This document shows positions 24,836 to 32,116 of a stretch of 56,501 bases of DNA, one piece after another. The stretch spans positions 1 to 56,501 of the forward strand of contig JAEUQC010000139.1 of assembly GCA_016789905.1 (NCBI GenBank), read 5' to 3'. Position 1 is the stretch's first letter, and every line of letters starts with the position of its first letter. The notes beneath the pieces are model-generated. The model was not told where the DNA came from. It ran no database searches and was given only the letters and a program-made list of their open reading frames with translations. The position numbers were made by a program, and so were the translations under genes. This DNA is from Bryobacterales bacterium (GTDB lineage: Bacteria; Acidobacteriota; Terriglobia; Bryobacterales; Bryobacteraceae).

Positions 24836-25245
24836 TACGATTCCTCCTGGCGGATTAGAGCTTCGAGGATCGAACAGTTTGTCGCTGGACCTTGCCCGGA
24901 ACACGTAGCGGTAATTTGGTGCAGTCCTTCTCGAATCGCTTGAAGCTGCCGAATCCTCTCGTCTATATCAGCGATCTTCGATTCGGCCTTGCGGCGCACA
25001 TCGGAACAACTGGAACCCGGCTTTACTCGAATCGCCAGCAGTTCCTTTATATCCTTAAGCGTGAACCCCAACTCCTGAGCATGGCGGATGAACCGCAACC
25101 GGGTCACGTATTCGACCGAAAATCTCCGGTACCCGGACGCTGTACGTGGTGCCTTGGGGAGTAGGCCATTCCGCTCGTAGTATCGTATCGTCTCGACGTT
25201 GACCCCGCCTTCTTGCGCTAGTTGGGCGGTGGTGAGTCCTTCCAT
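24835..25245 (-). CDS. merR: MerR-family Hg(II)-responsive regulator
   Basis: This 136-residue MerR protein has an N-terminal winged helix (TTAQLAQEGGVNVETIRYYE), a dimerisation helix and the three mercury-ligand cysteines. C80, C115 and C124 keep the spacing of C82/C117/C126 in Tn501 MerR, and the loop CSGQGPATNC is typical. It is the first gene of its own operon, an arrangement seen in Gram-positive mer operons rather than the divergent proteobacterial one. A matching operator/promoter with a long spacer lies immediately upstream. No mercuric reductase follows. Confidence 0.9.
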   Translation of the reverse strand: MEGLTTAQLAQEGGVNVETIRYYERNGLLPKAPRTASGYRRFSVEYVTRLRFIRHAQELGFTLKDIKELLAIRVKPGSSCSDVRRKAESKIADIDERIRQLQAIREGLHQITATCSGQGPATNCSILEALIRQEES

Positions 25246-25251
25246 GCTTTA

Positions 25252-25283
25252 AGTGTAGGTCCGTAGTATGGTACGGAGCGCAA
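25252..25283 (-). promoter_or_regulatory. MerR-type promoter/operator
   Basis: A perfect dyad TCCGTA-N6-TACGGA (25260-25277) sits between a -35-like TTGCGC (25278-25283) and a -10-like TACACT (25252-25257). The spacer is 19-20 bp, the overlong spacing that MerR untwists on Hg(II) binding. The dyad core closely resembles known mer operators (TCCGTAC-N4-GTACGGA). Confidence 0.8.
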
Positions 25284-25384
25284 GGTTTTGATTGGAGAGC
25301 AAGCAGTCGGAGAGAATGTGGCAAGACCTCCATCCTGCTAAAAGGTCGCCGCAGTTGCTTAGGCTGCCCCGTGAGCGGGAGCGA

Positions 25385-25590
25385 GGGTACACTCTGCCCG
25401 TGAGCCCAATGCCGGCACTCATGGCAGTCCAACCTACGGCAGCAAGGTGGTTAATCGTGGCCTACGCCAATACTGAGCAGTACGAGTCTCCAGTGCAAAG
25501 AAGAAGTATATTCATGATTTCCGTTCTCCGTTCTGTTTGCAGAATGCGATTTGCCTCGGCTGTCTTGTTTCGGGCGCAGCACTGACATTC
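25385..25590 (-). pseudogene. Decayed third arsR-arsC junction
   Basis: The minus strand from 25515 reads MNILLLCTGDSYCSVLA, a stop, then ATINHLAAVGWTAMSAG. This aligns with the N-terminus of the intact arsC product (MNILFLCTGNSCRSILAEA, then NHLAPAGWTAMSAG). Just upstream, about 25520-25590, the frame gives CCARNKTAEANRILQ, matching the arsR C-terminus CCTRNKAVEPQKIV. The active-site Arg is shifted, a stop codon interrupts the arsC remnant and the rest is lost. The remaining parts of 25284-25655 hold nothing recognisable. Confidence 0.8.
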
Positions 25591-25655
25591 AAACAGCCAA
25601 GGCGGCGCGGAGACAGCCGCCAGCGGGGCCTCACGAACATCGGCGGCCGAATCGG

Positions 25656-26240
25656 CTAAAGCCCTCGGACAAACAGCAGAAACGAATCGACCTCAGCCTT
25701 GGTCCAAGTAGAGATACTAACTGCACCGAACGATTCTCCTCCTTCCAAGATTTTCTGGTCGCTCATGCGCGTGGTGATCCCCGCCATCGACTTTATGCCC
25801 TGAAAGAAAGTCCCGGCGCCATCGTCACCGTGACAATGTCCGCAATGCCCTGCAAACGATCCCCGCCCCTGTTCCCAGGCGACCAGGTCGCTGCCAAGTG
25901 TAGACATGCCTGCGACAGATACGGGCAGAGTCCGTTCGTATCGGATCACGCCCTTCTCATCGGCAATCAGGGCCACTACTCGGCCGGCCCGCACTCCGAA
26001 GCCCGCGTCGCCGCCGTACAAAAACGCAGTGTTACATTTTGTTCCGAATACTCGTCCAGAGACGCCAAAGTTCTTTGCTATCGCAGTGGCATTCCGCAGC
26101 GCCTCGCAGGTCTTTTCGTCCAATGTGCCGCCGACAATGACCAGCGCTCCAGCTGGGCCTCTTGCCGAAACCGGGAGGGTCGTGCGCAGTAGGGTCGCCG
26201 GGTCCGCCGCTAACAACAGCAGCCCGAGTAGCGATCTCAT
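25656..26240 (-). CDS. Small exported c-type cytochrome of the second ars locus
   Basis: This 194-residue protein has a short N-terminal hydrophobic signal (MRSLLGLLLLAA). An unfamiliar domain follows at about 20-125 with two Cys (DEKTCEAL and GTKCNTAF). A C-terminal cytochrome c domain holds the haem-binding CGHCHG at about 140 and a candidate axial Met in IKSMAG. It should act in the periplasm as an electron carrier. It begins 61 bp after arsC2, which itself has a signal-like N-terminus, so the pair may form a redox unit. The N-terminal domain is unassigned. The start at 26240 has AGGA about 9 nt upstream. Confidence 0.75.
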   Translation of the reverse strand: MRSLLGLLLLAADPATLLRTTLPVSARGPAGALVIVGGTLDEKTCEALRNATAIAKNFGVSGRVFGTKCNTAFLYGGDAGFGVRAGRVVALIADEKGVIRYERTLPVSVAGMSTLGSDLVAWEQGRGSFAGHCGHCHGDDGAGTFFQGIKSMAGITTRMSDQKILEGGESFGAVSISTWTKAEVDSFLLFVRGL

Positions 26241-26301
26241 CCGCGCTGGTCCTGAGAAGATCCAGTCCAGGCGATCCGAGTCGAGAACAGGATCGACCGC
26301 A

Positions 26302-26781
26302 TCACCGCACCTGGGTCGTATAGAACTCGCGGAAGCGGATGCGAATGTCGTCGCGCACTTTGCGGAAGATAGCCATCTTCTCCTCGTCGGTCCCGGTGGC
26401 TTTCGCCGGGTCGGGAAAACCGATGTGCACACGTTTCCCTACTTTTCCACGGAAATTGGGGCAGTTCTTGTCGGCGTCATCGCAGACCGTGACGACAAAA
26501 TCGAAGGATTGCCCTAGGAATTCGCGGACGTGCTTCGGCGACTGTTTCGAAATATCGATACCGATCTCCCGCATGGCCGCCACTGCGTACGGATTCACCC
26601 GTGCAGCGGGCGCTGTTCCGGCTGAGAAGAGTTCCAGGTTGGCATCAAGCGAGCGCAGGAATCCCTCCGTCATCTGACTACGCGCGGAGTTCCCAGTACA
26701 CAACACAAGGATCCGCTTGCCCCTTACTGCCGCATGTAGCGGCGACAGCAGACCCACTGCCAACAGATCGCGTCGATTCAT
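26302..26781 (-). CDS. arsC: ArsC-like arsenate reductase with a signal-like N-terminus
   Basis: This 159-residue low-molecular-weight-phosphatase-fold protein has the P-loop VLCTGNSARSQ (CX5R) and the redox pair VCDDADKNCP, like thioredoxin-coupled ArsC. Unusually, it begins MNRRDLLAVGLLSPLHAA, a twin-Arg-like hydrophobic leader absent from ordinary ArsC. The start at 26781 is well supported: GGAGG lies 7 nt upstream and the ATG overlaps the arsR2 stop (ATGA). If exported it would work in the periplasm, possibly fed by the downstream cytochrome. If not exported, the leader may be a membrane anchor. The enzyme assignment is firm; its location is inference. Confidence 0.88.
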   Translation of the reverse strand: MNRRDLLAVGLLSPLHAAVRGKRILVLCTGNSARSQMTEGFLRSLDANLELFSAGTAPAARVNPYAVAAMREIGIDISKQSPKHVREFLGQSFDFVVTVCDDADKNCPNFRGKVGKRVHIGFPDPAKATGTDEEKMAIFRKVRDDIRIRFREFYTTQVR

Positions 26782-27158
26782 GCATTGTCCTCCAAACAAC
26801 AGTCATTCAAAATGCTCTCGGGTTTCACCGCTTGGTTCCGGGTGCAACATTCCGCATACAGGAAACCCAACAATTCCCGCAGCGACGCCGTATTCGCGCG
26901 GCACCAAAGGAAGGTGCCACGCCTTTCGACCGTCACCAGCTCTTCGTTCTTTAGCTTATCCAGATGGTGCGAAAGCGTCGATGGCGGAATGCTGAGCTCC
27001 GCCTGTATTTCTCCCACCACCATCCCCTCTGGATGCGCACTCAACAGCAACCGTAGTATACGCAGCCGTGCCTCATTCCCGAGCGCGCCGAACATGTCCG
27101 CATAGCGCGCGGAATCCGACATTCTTGCCGTCCCGATCTCAACGCGTAAAGATCCCAT
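26778..27158 (-). CDS. arsR: Second arsenic-responsive ArsR repressor
   Basis: This 126-residue ArsR/SmtB protein is closely similar to the product at 23043-23387. The helix-turn-helix reads PSTLSHHLDKLKNEELV. The C-terminal metalloid-binding cysteines are kept (AECCTRNQ and NDCCLEDN). It heads a short operon with arsC2 and the cytochrome. The ATG at 27158 follows a GAGAGGA sequence; the alternative Met at 27122 has no Shine-Dalgarno. An AATTATCGAA element upstream (27195-27204) matches the one at the first ars promoter. The 237 bp between this gene and the next (27159-27395) contain no other feature I can support. Confidence 0.93.
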   Translation of the reverse strand: MGSLRVEIGTARMSDSARYADMFGALGNEARLRILRLLLSAHPEGMVVGEIQAELSIPPSTLSHHLDKLKNEELVTVERRGTFLWCRANTASLRELLGFLYAECCTRNQAVKPESILNDCCLEDNA

Positions 27159-27194
27159 GCGGATTTATCCTCTCTCGAACTTCCATAATACAAG

Positions 27195-27204
27195 AATTAT
27201 CGAA
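27195..27204. promoter_or_regulatory. Candidate ArsR half-site upstream of arsR2
   Basis: AATTATCGAA lies 37 bp before the arsR2 start and differs by one base from AATAATCGAA in the first ars promoter. An AT-rich ATAATA (27185-27190) next to it could serve as the minus-strand -10, but I see no convincing -35. Confidence 0.5.
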
Positions 27205-27395
27205 TCCGCCTGTCACAGAACCCGCTCAATGTCCTTAATCATACTGGCCCCCAATGCCGCCAGCAGCAGTTCCGGCGGATTGACGCTGTCCGGATTGCCG
27301 GCCAGATCGGTATCAAGCGGGAGCGATGCGTGCTCACAGACGCCAAGCTGCCGTGCGAATCGACACGGCGCACTTTGCCCTGGAACGTAATTCGG

Positions 27396-27668
27396 CTATC
27401 CCCAAGGAAACGTCGGCCGCGGTACGCGCACACAGGTCACTGTATCGTGTTCCAATTCCGGCCGCAGTCGAATCGCCTCCAGGCAGTGCGGGCATAGTAG
27501 TGAACGGTAATGAGGAGGAAGCGCGGCAGCCTTGGCTCCCGGTTCAGGCGCCGTCACCGGATGCGTGTGAATCGTCCCGTGTGCCGGGCAAACTGCAATC
27601 GAGCAGCGATGACAAATGCCAATAGCCGGGATTCTTTTCCCTTCCTGATGGCAGTCATAGCAGTGCAT
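27396..27668 (-). CDS. Second DUF2180-like Cys-rich zinc-binding protein
   Basis: This 90-residue paralogue of the protein at 18125-18397 has the same length and the same Cys/His layout: MHCYDCHQEGK, CHRCSIAVCPAHG and SLLCPHC. Both proteins end in a shared pattern, VTCVRxPRPxxPW. AGGAG precedes the ATG at 27668. It follows the acr3 pseudogene by 20 bp, mirroring the intact acr3-DUF2180 pair. It has stayed open while its acr3 partner decayed, so it may still be functional. Confidence 0.75.
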   Translation of the reverse strand: MHCYDCHQEGKRIPAIGICHRCSIAVCPAHGTIHTHPVTAPEPGAKAAALPPHYRSLLCPHCLEAIRLRPELEHDTVTCVRVPRPTFPWG

Positions 27669-27688
27669 GGAGTTCTCCTTATGAAGCG

Positions 27689-28360
27689 TTAGACGGGTTT
27701 GGAACTGGGGAGCCAATGACGGTTGCGGTTGCAGGCAGAATAGAGTGTCAGCATCAAGGGCACTTCAATCAGTAAATCGACCACTGTGGCCAGCGCCGCT
27801 CCGGAATTCGGTCCAAACAATGCAACGGTGGTGGCAAGGGCAAGTTCAAAAAGTTGCTCGCGCCGATCGACGAGTCCGGAGCGGTGATTGAATACTAGCC
27901 GCCGAACCACTCCATCAGTCCGTATGTGAGGCCAGAATTGAAGTACGCCTGGAGCGGGATTGGCACTCTGATTAACGCGCCGTGCGTGAACTTGCTGGTG
28001 ATTTTGCCGGCCTGGAACCCGAAAATGAGAATGAGCGAGGCATGACGATGACGACAAGCACCGAATGGAGCAGGACCTAGAAGGGCAGTTCGAGCGAGGA
28101 GGCGCCGGTCACCAAATAGCGAACGTTGGGTGCGAACTGGGACAACATCAGAAAGTCGTTGGCGGAAAATTGAACTACTGTGTCTGCCGGGTCGCCACCC
28201 GGCAGAGGGCTCGTTTCGAAGACCATCGCGGCACAGCGCGCTGCGGCCGGGATAATGCACCCGGCAACGTATCGGGATGCTTCGTCCGGGGTGATCAAGC
28301 CAGCACGACATAGTGAAAAAGAGCCACGCGATCAGCGCCATCGAGAATGAAAAGCGCAAC
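27689..28360 (-). pseudogene. acr3: Decayed acr3 arsenite transporter
   Basis: Three successive minus-strand frames reproduce parts of ACR3: FSMALIAWLFF, then YVAGCIIPAAARCAAMVFE and VQFSANDFLMLSQFAPN, then LILIFGFQAGKITSK, and finally ALATTVALFGPNSGAALATV. Each joins the next only by a frameshift. The first third of the protein is missing, and a segment is deleted between the middle parts. The essential Cys neighbourhood APCTAMVF has become ARCAAMVF. It is a dead copy of the transporter at 18427-19509. Confidence 0.88.
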
Positions 28361-28366
28361 GCGGGG

Positions 28367-28759
28367 TTATGGGTGGTCGCAGTGCTTGATTCCGAAGAGC
28401 GGATGGGAATACACGCCCTTCGGCTCTTCGCCCGGCTTCGGGTTTAACCGCTGCAAATCTTTCTCCAATGATAGGCGGACGTGTCCGCCGTTCCAGCTTT
28501 GCGTTGCTTCGAGTGTGAGGTTCTCGCCTTCATACCAGGTCAACAGATCCAATTGCGGGACGTAGACGGTCAAGGTCCTATCCGTGAACGCGACACGGAT
28601 TCCTTCAGTGCCGTTTGGCACTACTCGATAGGCGAGCCGCTGTTCCTCCAATGGGCCGATGGCGACATATTCAGCCAAAGCGGAACCCTCGCCGAGGGCC
28701 TTCGCCTCGTCCCTTGTGAATCGAAAACGAATCGAATCCTTATAGATTCTGAGTTTCAA
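28367..28759 (-). CDS. DUF7009-like small protein
   Basis: This 130-residue soluble protein begins LKLRIYKDSIRFRFTRDE, and its pattern resembles proteins annotated as DUF7009. I take the TTG at 28759 as start because GGGAGG lies 5 nt upstream; no in-frame ATG is better placed. It has no signal peptide, metal-ligand cluster or known catalytic motif. It follows the molybdopterin oxidoreductase gene by about 190 bp on the same strand. A maturation or accessory role is possible, but the function is unknown. Confidence 0.6.
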   Translation of the reverse strand: MKLRIYKDSIRFRFTRDEAKALGEGSALAEYVAIGPLEEQRLAYRVVPNGTEGIRVAFTDRTLTVYVPQLDLLTWYEGENLTLEATQSWNGGHVRLSLEKDLQRLNPKPGEEPKGVYSHPLFGIKHCDHP

Positions 28760-28949
28760 TGTGGCCTCCCTAGAGAAATAGTAGGTTCGCTGGTATCTTC
28801 GATGAAGCAGTAAGCGGTCTATCGAACAAACGCGACTTCGCCGTGCGGGCCGAGCACAGTCCGGCGCAAGAAAACTATACGCCCCCGATGTCTCCGATCC
28901 AAATATCCGCAAGCGATGCGGGCGCAGATCGAGTCTGTTAGAGAGAAGC

Positions 28950-31900
28950 CTACACCTTGGAAAGATAGACCTTCGAATCGTAGAAGACGGCGCTCCCGCC
29001 GACGACGTCGCTTAGTGGACTGCGCAAGTGTCCATCGACGACCATGGCGGCATTGGCATGAACGCCCATTCCGCGCCGCGGGTCGGCTGGAATGGCAGCG
29101 CCATCGATCATCTGAGGCGATGCCCCATACGCCCAGTGTCCATACCCTAGCGAGAATGTGATCACGCCAGGACGAATGCGGTTTGTTACCTGCACCCGTC
29201 CGATCATCGCCTTCGTTTTGCCGTGTCCAAGGTCCCATCGCGACTCCGGATTGCCGCCAGAGCCGATCCATACCTGATCCCCGGTCTTGAGCCCCTGCTG
29301 GGCAGCGTCGCGCTCGCTGATTTCGATGACGTTTTCCGGCTGGATATCTGTTAACCAGTAATTGGAGATACTGCGGCTTTTCGTTGCGAGCATACTTCGG
29401 TTGGTGATCATCGTAAGGGTTGCCCCTTTGTGGTCCAGAGAATTTCCTAGGCCGTCGACGATGGGCAGATAAGTTGGGGTTCCAGCCAGAAACTGGCCGG
29501 TGAGGGAGTTGCGCGTGGTCGCTGGCTTCTCGTGGTAGAGATTGACCAATTTCCCGTACTGGCTCTTCACCTTTTCGCCGTTCCATGCCTCGGAGTAGCT
29601 CCACCAGCGGCCGCCGCGATTTAGCACAAAGATAGCCTTCTTCCACCAGGTCGCGCCGATGGCGTTCGCCCAATATTCAGCGTCGAACATGGATTTCGGC
29701 AGGTGCTCACGCGCCGCGAGGAAGGTGGCGATCTCGGCGTCGCTGGCGTCAGGACAGGCATCGGTGCCCGCATTCGCATCGCCAAAGGCAACGTTCGCAA
29801 CCATGCGGAGATAGTAGTCCTCCGGGCGCACCAGATCGCCCTTGCCGTTGAACGCGCCGGCGCCGAAGCCGGGTAGACTGAGCCGCTCCGCGATAGCCAG
29901 GAACATGGCCTCCATCGATACCGGCATTTCCTGCCCAAAGATGCGGGCCGTCTCATTTGGCGACGCCACGGCCGGCTGCCGAATCGGGGAGACGCGGTGG
30001 ACGATGGAGGGGTGAGTGCGATGGAATTCCCACCGCTCCAAGTAAGAGAGGTCCGGGAAAATGTAGTCGGCGTACTGGCTGGTCTCGCCGATAGTGATGT
30101 CATTGCAGACAAACAGTGGAATCTTGTTTGTGTCCATCAAGGTTGGGATCAGCGAATGTCCGGCCGGTAGCGAATACACCGGTGAGCCCATGTAGAGGAA
30201 CAACGTCTTGATAGGGTAGGGGTAGGCATCACCGGCGGAGGGGATGACTTCCTGATAGACATCGCTCGCGAGCGGGTACCAGGGTCGTTTGGCGGGATAG
30301 CCAGTGAAAATCGTACTCTTTTCGTAGCTGGCTCCGCCCCGAATAATATCGATTCCGAAGGGTGTGATTTTCGCCGGGTGGTCACCCAACTGGAAAGGCC
30401 GATTTGTGCCGCCGGTCTCGCCGTAGGCGCCGCCACCGTAGACAAGTCCCCCTGTCCAGTCGAAGTTGCCGATGAGCGTGTTCAACGCGCCCATCGTGGC
30501 CAACACGTTATAGAAGCCGTTGGTATGTTGCGAGACACCGCGATGGATTTCCACCACGGCCTTCTTTCCGTGCGAGGTGAACTCTTGGGCCAGTGCAACG
30601 ATGTCCCTTTCAGCAACTCCAGCCACATCCGACCAGGCGGCAATGCTCCTCTTCGCCGCCTCTTCTTTCAGAATCTGGAGTCCGCTCTTGATGCGAATGC
30701 CGTTCAACGTCGTATCGACGAACAGTTCGCCTTCCGCAGCGTTAGCGGTGTCGTCGGACTTGAAGCTTAGCGGCTTGCCGTCGCGTAAACATACAAACGT
30801 GTCCGCGTCGCCGCCGAGGCCGACCTCCGAGGCGCGGAGAAATGCCGCGCCGGTGCCGTCGTCGCGAACCTTCACCAACCACGCGCCATTACTCCAGGTG
30901 GGCTCTCCGTCGGCGGTAGAGGCCGCTTTGTTGCAATTGGCGAGATACCGCTTGTCGTAGCGCTCGTTGTCGATGATCCACTGAATCATTGCTAAGGCTA
31001 GGGCGGCGTCTTCTCCCGGCTTAATCGGGAGCCACTTCCAAGCCTTGGCGGCCATTTTGGTGTGCCGTGGATCGACGACAGCGACTTTCAAGCGGTTCGA
31101 TGCCAGACCGCGGGTGATTTTCGGCACCTTCAGCGGTGGACCATAATTGCCCTCCAAAACGTTGGCGCCCCAGTAGATGATGAACTCGGCGTTCGTAGTG
31201 TCGGCCATCCAATAGGCCTTCGCCCCGCCCGTCCATTTACCACTGGCAGGTTGATCGGACATCGACTTGCCGGCGAAATAGATCGACCCCTGGCAAACCG
31301 TGGTATGGCCGTGGGCGTTGGTGGAACCAAAGCTGTCTTTTACAAATCGGAGGAAGAAGTCTTGCCGCCCGGCCTTCAGCCTGCCCCAATTGAACACAAA
31401 CTGATTGTTCTTCGGCCCAAAGTCGGGATGTTCCGGATCAATCAGTGTGTCGAGATGGTCCTTATATTTTTCTTTGAACTCGGCGACTGTGAGTTTCTTG
31501 TCCTGAAGCAGTGCGATGTCGGCCGTCATGGCGGTATAGACCTTCGGGTCTTTCAACGCGTAAATCTCGCGCATCCCGGTTACCGTCTTGCCGCCGTCCT
31601 GCGGGAAAAGCGCTCCGCCTTCGACGATTTCCGTTATGGCCTGCTGGAAGGGAATTGTCGTCCAGTTTCCCTGCCCGCGCGCGCCAGCCCGTTTCAGGAC
31701 CTTTACAATACGGAAGGGATCGTAGTTCGTCTGAATTCCCGCCTGCCCTTTGGGGCAAATGACGCCGTTTAGCCTCGCCGATTGGTCGGCTGGAGTCTGC
31801 CAAGGGATGTGCGGGTCCATACTGCGCGGCGCGTAGGGGTTCCCGTCAATTTTGATGGCGATGCCATCCTGGATCTTTACCTTGATTTCGCATCCAGTGT

Positions 31901-32084
31901 TGCACTGTAAGCAGGTGCTATAGATGTAATCAGAGGCCTCCACGGCTTTCGGGGTTGCCCTTGGGCCGCTCTCCGCTGGGGACTGCGCGGCGACGGCGAA
32001 TCCACTGCCGAGCAGCGCGCCACCCCGCAGGATCTGCCGTCGTAACGGTTCCGGGTAGGTATCGTTTGATTGATTGGGCTTCAT
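28950..32084 (-). CDS. Molybdopterin oxidoreductase catalytic subunit (DMSO-reductase family, Psr/Ttr/Arr-like)
   Basis: This subunit of 1044 residues has a Tat signal (RRQILRGGALLGSG) directing folded export. An N-terminal [4Fe-4S] site (STCLQCNTGC and, later, CPKG) is followed by the bis-MGD domains. In the expected Mo-ligand region, HGHTTVCQGS offers a Cys, as in polysulfide, thiosulfate, tetrathionate and arsenate reductases rather than Ser- or Asp-liganded enzymes. The length fits TtrA better than ArrA (about 850). The substrate cannot be settled by eye. ATG 32084 has GGAG upstream; the frame to 32135 overlaps the Fe-S subunit gene. Confidence 0.88.
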   Translation of the reverse strand: MKPNQSNDTYPEPLRRQILRGGALLGSGFAVAAQSPAESGPRATPKAVEASDYIYSTCLQCNTGCEIKVKIQDGIAIKIDGNPYAPRSMDPHIPWQTPADQSARLNGVICPKGQAGIQTNYDPFRIVKVLKRAGARGQGNWTTIPFQQAITEIVEGGALFPQDGGKTVTGMREIYALKDPKVYTAMTADIALLQDKKLTVAEFKEKYKDHLDTLIDPEHPDFGPKNNQFVFNWGRLKAGRQDFFLRFVKDSFGSTNAHGHTTVCQGSIYFAGKSMSDQPASGKWTGGAKAYWMADTTNAEFIIYWGANVLEGNYGPPLKVPKITRGLASNRLKVAVVDPRHTKMAAKAWKWLPIKPGEDAALALAMIQWIIDNERYDKRYLANCNKAASTADGEPTWSNGAWLVKVRDDGTGAAFLRASEVGLGGDADTFVCLRDGKPLSFKSDDTANAAEGELFVDTTLNGIRIKSGLQILKEEAAKRSIAAWSDVAGVAERDIVALAQEFTSHGKKAVVEIHRGVSQHTNGFYNVLATMGALNTLIGNFDWTGGLVYGGGAYGETGGTNRPFQLGDHPAKITPFGIDIIRGGASYEKSTIFTGYPAKRPWYPLASDVYQEVIPSAGDAYPYPIKTLFLYMGSPVYSLPAGHSLIPTLMDTNKIPLFVCNDITIGETSQYADYIFPDLSYLERWEFHRTHPSIVHRVSPIRQPAVASPNETARIFGQEMPVSMEAMFLAIAERLSLPGFGAGAFNGKGDLVRPEDYYLRMVANVAFGDANAGTDACPDASDAEIATFLAAREHLPKSMFDAEYWANAIGATWWKKAIFVLNRGGRWWSYSEAWNGEKVKSQYGKLVNLYHEKPATTRNSLTGQFLAGTPTYLPIVDGLGNSLDHKGATLTMITNRSMLATKSRSISNYWLTDIQPENVIEISERDAAQQGLKTGDQVWIGSGGNPESRWDLGHGKTKAMIGRVQVTNRIRPGVITFSLGYGHWAYGASPQMIDGAAIPADPRRGMGVHANAAMVVDGHLRSPLSDVVGGSAVFYDSKVYLSKV

Positions 32085-32116
32085 CGCTCGTCTCCTCTTC
32101 GTATGCCGGTTCTCGT

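Noticed and set aside
25551..26192. 213-codon plus-strand frame over the cytochrome gene
   Set aside because: The minus strand encodes a signal peptide and a CxxCH cytochrome; the plus frame has no recognisable feature.
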